Below, in pieces: positions 60,820 to 64,000 of a stretch of DNA of 64,000 bases. A program made the position numbers and the translations under genes. Source of the DNA: Apophysomyces variabilis (taxonomy: Eukaryota > Mucoromycota > Mucoromycetes > Mucorales > Mucoraceae); assembly GCA_002749535.1 (NCBI GenBank), contig MZZL01000393.1:631103-695102 (forward strand). The letters are read 5' to 3'. Position 1 is the first letter of the stretch. Each line of letters starts with the position of its first letter. Below the pieces are notes generated by a model. That model ran no database searches. It was not told where the DNA came from and saw nothing but the letters and a program-made list of their open reading frames with translations.

Positions 60820-63212
60820 TCAGGTTTTGGTACTGCTGACAGTATCGTTTTCGTATTGGTTACCGGTAGAAGACGGCGGTGTTGCGAGGATAGGCCTGTC
60901 TGGGTTCTCGTTTATCACGGCTTGTCCGCTGCTGCCGGAGGATTCTCTGGGGCGAACCTTAGAATTCAAAGCCATAGAATTCATTTTGGCAATTCTTTCC
61001 TCAACCAAATACAGCACGTAGTCATCTAAGAACATGCGCAAGATATGAAAAGATGCTATTGTCATAGTTTAGACCAGACATTCAAAAAAAACCCGCCACT
61101 GTCTTACCAAACGTTGGTGCTTTGCGTAACGTAAGATCGCGCATGATAAGCGTGGTGTAGAAGTTCCATTTAAGAATCACTTGTCTTGCTTGGGCAATAA
61201 ACTGGTCGCAGTCTATTATCGGACGGTTCTATTTTACGGTATCAGTTCATCATCCTTTCAATCCGTTTAAGGTTTACCATAAGATGACTTAATTTTCTGT
61301 CGATCTGTTTCTCGACCCAGGCCATCCAATGTTCGAGGCCTGCCCCCGATCGCAACAGTTCCATAACATCTCGTTGCACTTGTTAAGAAGAAGTTTGCAT
61401 TAGGCGGGTCAATGGCCAGAATGGTTTCACTTACATAGTTCTTCAATTTCATTGCGTCTGCAGCTACAGATCCAAAGAGCTTGGTCGAGTACACCTCCAA
61501 AGTCTACGTTATCCCAATCAATCTTCATAGCATGAATATCATTAGGTTGTCGAAGGGCTTCAGCAGCTGTGTGGGCCATATGATGTAAAGACAAATGACG
61601 CCTGAATTTGGCCACAAAAATACATGCGACTACATGGAAAAACATGAGGATAGACAAAAACTAAGCTATTTGTCTCACCGCTTTCTTTCTTTGAGCAGAG
61701 AGCCCTAGGATAGCTTTTAAGGTGGTATTTAATGTATCTTTCCAGATCTCGTGTGTATTGCCAGAGTCCCCGGAGCATTTCTTGAGATAAGGGAACATAG
61801 ACGACTGGTAGCATACAGCTAATGATTGTCTAGAAAAACTTTCGTGTTACCTCTATCCTCGATTCTCTTCAAGAAAGACATACGTCGTATAGTGCACTAT
61901 CCCAGCGCCAAATAGCATCCACAACCTCGGGAACGTTACGAATAAGACTCCGGAAATTTGGGGGCATCGTTTGATAAAATACAGCCATGCATGCTTCGAT
62001 CTTTTTTGTTTGTTTGTTCGTTAATTATAAACTACCTATTACTCCTGATTATTTTTTTTCTTTACCTCTGAGAATTGTCCTCTCGTTATCACAGCAAGCA
62101 ATTGGCGGCAGTGGGATTCGTATGCGGAAGTGAAAGACTTAGAAACTTCATAAAAATCGTATATCCCAGGCTGTTGAGCAACAGGTGGAGAAAACGGAGG
62201 TAGCATCGCATTGACGGTGCGGTTATAGTCATAGTATGAGATTTGCTGATATTGTAAGTTCTGATGCGGCTTGTATTCGGACGATTTGGGAGCGATAGCA
62301 AGAATATCCTCTTGATGGTCTTGTGCGGACTGGGTACTAGGAGCAGTGGCGTATGAGGTGTCTACCGTGCGATACAGGGATGAGCAAGGTATGTCTGTCG
62401 GATTCTCTTGGCCAAGAATCATCAGTGAGGCTGCTGCGGAGGAGCTACCGAAGCGACTACATAACGGGAATATGAAACATCACTATGCCATTGCTGGGCG
62501 TCTGGTAACAAACAGTTACCTGCTGTTATCAAAAGGCACCATCTCCCCGGATACTGTGTTTGGGCGTCCTGGAGATAACTCTGTTGTTGTAGGAGCACGC
62601 ATGCGTATACCACAATAATGATATTTAGATTGTCCGCGTGTCCCTAGACGTCGGGTCTTGATCTCTGGAAAGACCGTGCGGATCAACTTTCCAAATGTGG
62701 CGGAGTTGACTGGCTGGGTGTTACGAGTCCTGCAAAAAGTCTTGTAATGCTCGTACATTCCACGTCGCGGCACATTGTGATCATGTTGATATTGATAATT
62801 TTCCCTCACCCTGTTCGTTTCATTGAGCTATTGATCAGATGCTTTATATTAAGATTTCTTACCATTGAGTGACTAACTGACTGACAGCCTTATCTGTCAA
62901 TCGGGCATGGGCTTCTCCCCTGCGTTCGGGACTGGAAGGGTTGGAAGGTACAAAATCTTCAAAAGAGGAGTTTTCACGGCTGGAAGATCTTGTGGATCGC
63001 GTCGATCTTTGTTCTGCCATTTCGGTTGCTACGGAGCTCTTAGGCTCACTGTCATAATCATTGGCTTCATTGTCATTCTGCCATGCCGGATCTTCTGTTT
63101 TCGATTCTTCTTGAGATCCGTTGCTCATGGCGAATTGTGAGCGCAATAATCTTCGGGTTACTGGTCTGGATCTGGATCTTGTTATACGTCCCATGGAGGA
63201 AATGTTGTCCAT
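60820..63212 (-). CDS. RFX-family transcription factor
   Basis: Multi-exon gene starting MDNISSMGRITRSRSRPVTR. The RFX winged-helix DNA-binding domain spans exons 1-2: AVSQLVTQWVRENYQYQHDH, VPRRGMYEHYKTFC, SATFGKLIRTVFPEIKTRRL, GTRGQSKYHYCGIRMR, with the conserved GKLIR and RGQSKYHYYG-type motifs. Downstream exons encode the conserved RFX central region (QLLAVITRGQFSEVEACMAV, FYQTMPPNFRSLIRN, FRRHLSLHHMAHTAAEAL, DFGGVLDQALWICS, QARQVILKWNFYTTLIMRDL). The tail is Ser/Pro-rich to VSSTKT. Fungal relatives are Sak1 (fission yeast) and Crt1/Rfx1 (budding yeast, DNA damage repressor). Confidence 0.92.
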
Positions 63213-63586
63213 TTTCTTATTTTAAGAGAAGAGGTAATAATAAGAGGAAATAAGGGAAAAAAAGAGAGAGATTGAAAGAAAATCAAAGGAAAAGGAAAAT
63301 GATTTCGATTAATCATCTCATTAGGGTACAACTTGTATTGGGTTTTTTTGCTTACCATAATAGAGAAAAAGTGACAACAGGCTTGAAACGAGATAGTGAA
63401 TAAAGTAAAGAAGAGAATACGTTCACAAGACAGAAAGAGAAGTGAACATGAACTTTCCCGCAGTAAAGAAAAAAAAAGTTTTCTCTCCAATTAGGAAACA
63501 AAAAGGTTTGGCATCATCACAATGTATCAGCATGGGTCAGTTTCATATCTTATGAACGTCTTAGATTGGTATCTATATTAGGTCTA
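63213..63586. other. Spacer upstream of the RFX gene
   Basis: Purine-rich DNA (GAGAGAGA and AAAGAAAA runs) that probably forms the RFX leader and promoter, and the 3' flank of the P450. No ORF of note. Confidence 0.5.
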
Positions 63587-64000
63587 TTATGACGAAAAAA
63601 GTAGTTTCTCAAGGTTATCTCTACGAGGTATAAATGCAACGTTAACGTGAGCAGGTTCCTGGACAGGTAACGAAATGTCTGTGATAGGAACCTCTATTGA
63701 TTTGCCATCCACTGTAGGCGCCACAATCGTAAACGCCCATAAGACACGCGCCGCGATGAGTGCCAAACTCTTTTCGGCAAAGACATTCCCTGGACATAAT
63801 CGTCTTCCAGCTAAGATGAAATACATAAGTTAAAACTCCCTTATACAAAAACAAGATAGTTCCTTATGTATGTTGTTACCTCCGAAACTCCAGTGGTCGC
63901 GTCGGTCAGTTTCTGAGCTGTTGTAGAAACGCTCTGGGTCGAACACGTGAGGTTGGTGATAGATTGTCGGGTCAAAGTTGGTTGCATATATGTTGTGCAA
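63587..64000 (-). CDS. Cytochrome P450, 3' end only
   Basis: Two exons are visible (63880 to the window edge, and 63811-63587). They encode FDPERFYNSSETDRRDHW, the heme loop FGAGRRLCPG with its Cys ligand, and a tail ending RRDNLEKLLFSS. The intron falls after FG in the heme loop, exactly as in the P450 at 31.8 kb, and the C-terminal halves are clearly alike (LCPGN-x-FAEKS and EVPITD in both). It is cut off by the window, so the N-terminus, I-helix and K-helix are not visible. Confidence 0.93.

Overview
The window is nuclear DNA of a filamentous fungus, most likely an early-diverging Mucoromycota (Mucorales-like) species. The grounds are short introns of about 45-120 nt with GTAAGT/GTATGT donors and CTAAC-like branch points, tiny exons (down to 12-16 nt), compact AT-rich spacers, a DASH kinetochore subunit, a YABBY-like HMG micro-protein and P450s with the FGAGRRLCPG heme loop. 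No organelle, bacterial or viral block is present and I found no tRNA or rRNA gene. Coding sequences were rebuilt by joining exons by eye, so intron edges may be off by a few bases, but phase agrees across all introns in nearly every model given.

Layout. 0-6.4 kb: 6-phosphogluconate dehydrogenase, a PTRHD1-type peptidyl-tRNA hydrolase and DASH Dad3 sharing a 114-bp divergent promoter, a 72-aa HMG/YABBY-like protein, and a RING-TRAF zinc-finger protein. 6.4-11.3 kb: mostly AT-rich spacer with one new four-exon gene of unknown function (9.70-10.45 kb). 11.3-15.2 kb: ribosomal protein uS4/RPS9, possible small or decayed ORFs upstream of it, the mitochondrial pyrimidine-nucleotide carrier RIM2, and a 77-aa coiled-coil protein. 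15.9-23.4 kb: PPME1 (PP2A methylesterase), FEN1/Rad27 (nine exons), complex I subunit NDUFB10, a 76-aa acidic-tailed protein not visible as one ORF, and INO80 subunit Ies2. 23.4-31.7 kb: a large gene-poor interval holding one two-finger C2H2 regulator. 31.7-41.7 kb: cytochrome P450, aspartyl aminopeptidase, a long protein with C-terminal leucine-rich repeats (Cdc11/Nud1-like), and a PX-domain protein. 42.7-44.9 kb: histones H4 and H3 in tandem. 45.9-54.1 kb: a nine-exon membrane protein, the Hsp90 co-chaperone Cdc37, a two-TM protein and a polytopic membrane protein. 57-64 kb: a universal stress protein, a decayed transposon-derived gene, a possible tiny TM protein, an RFX transcription factor, and the 3' end of a second P450 of the same family.

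The genes are unrelated housekeeping and regulatory loci rather than a pathway cluster. The most interesting signals are structural: an H4 start codon interrupted by an intron, a GC-AG intron in IES2, unusual splice junctions in PPME1, a multi-micro-exon membrane-protein gene, a small acidic protein tucked behind IES2, an open frame overlapping the RPS9 start, and two dispersed P450 paralogs with a shared intron position.
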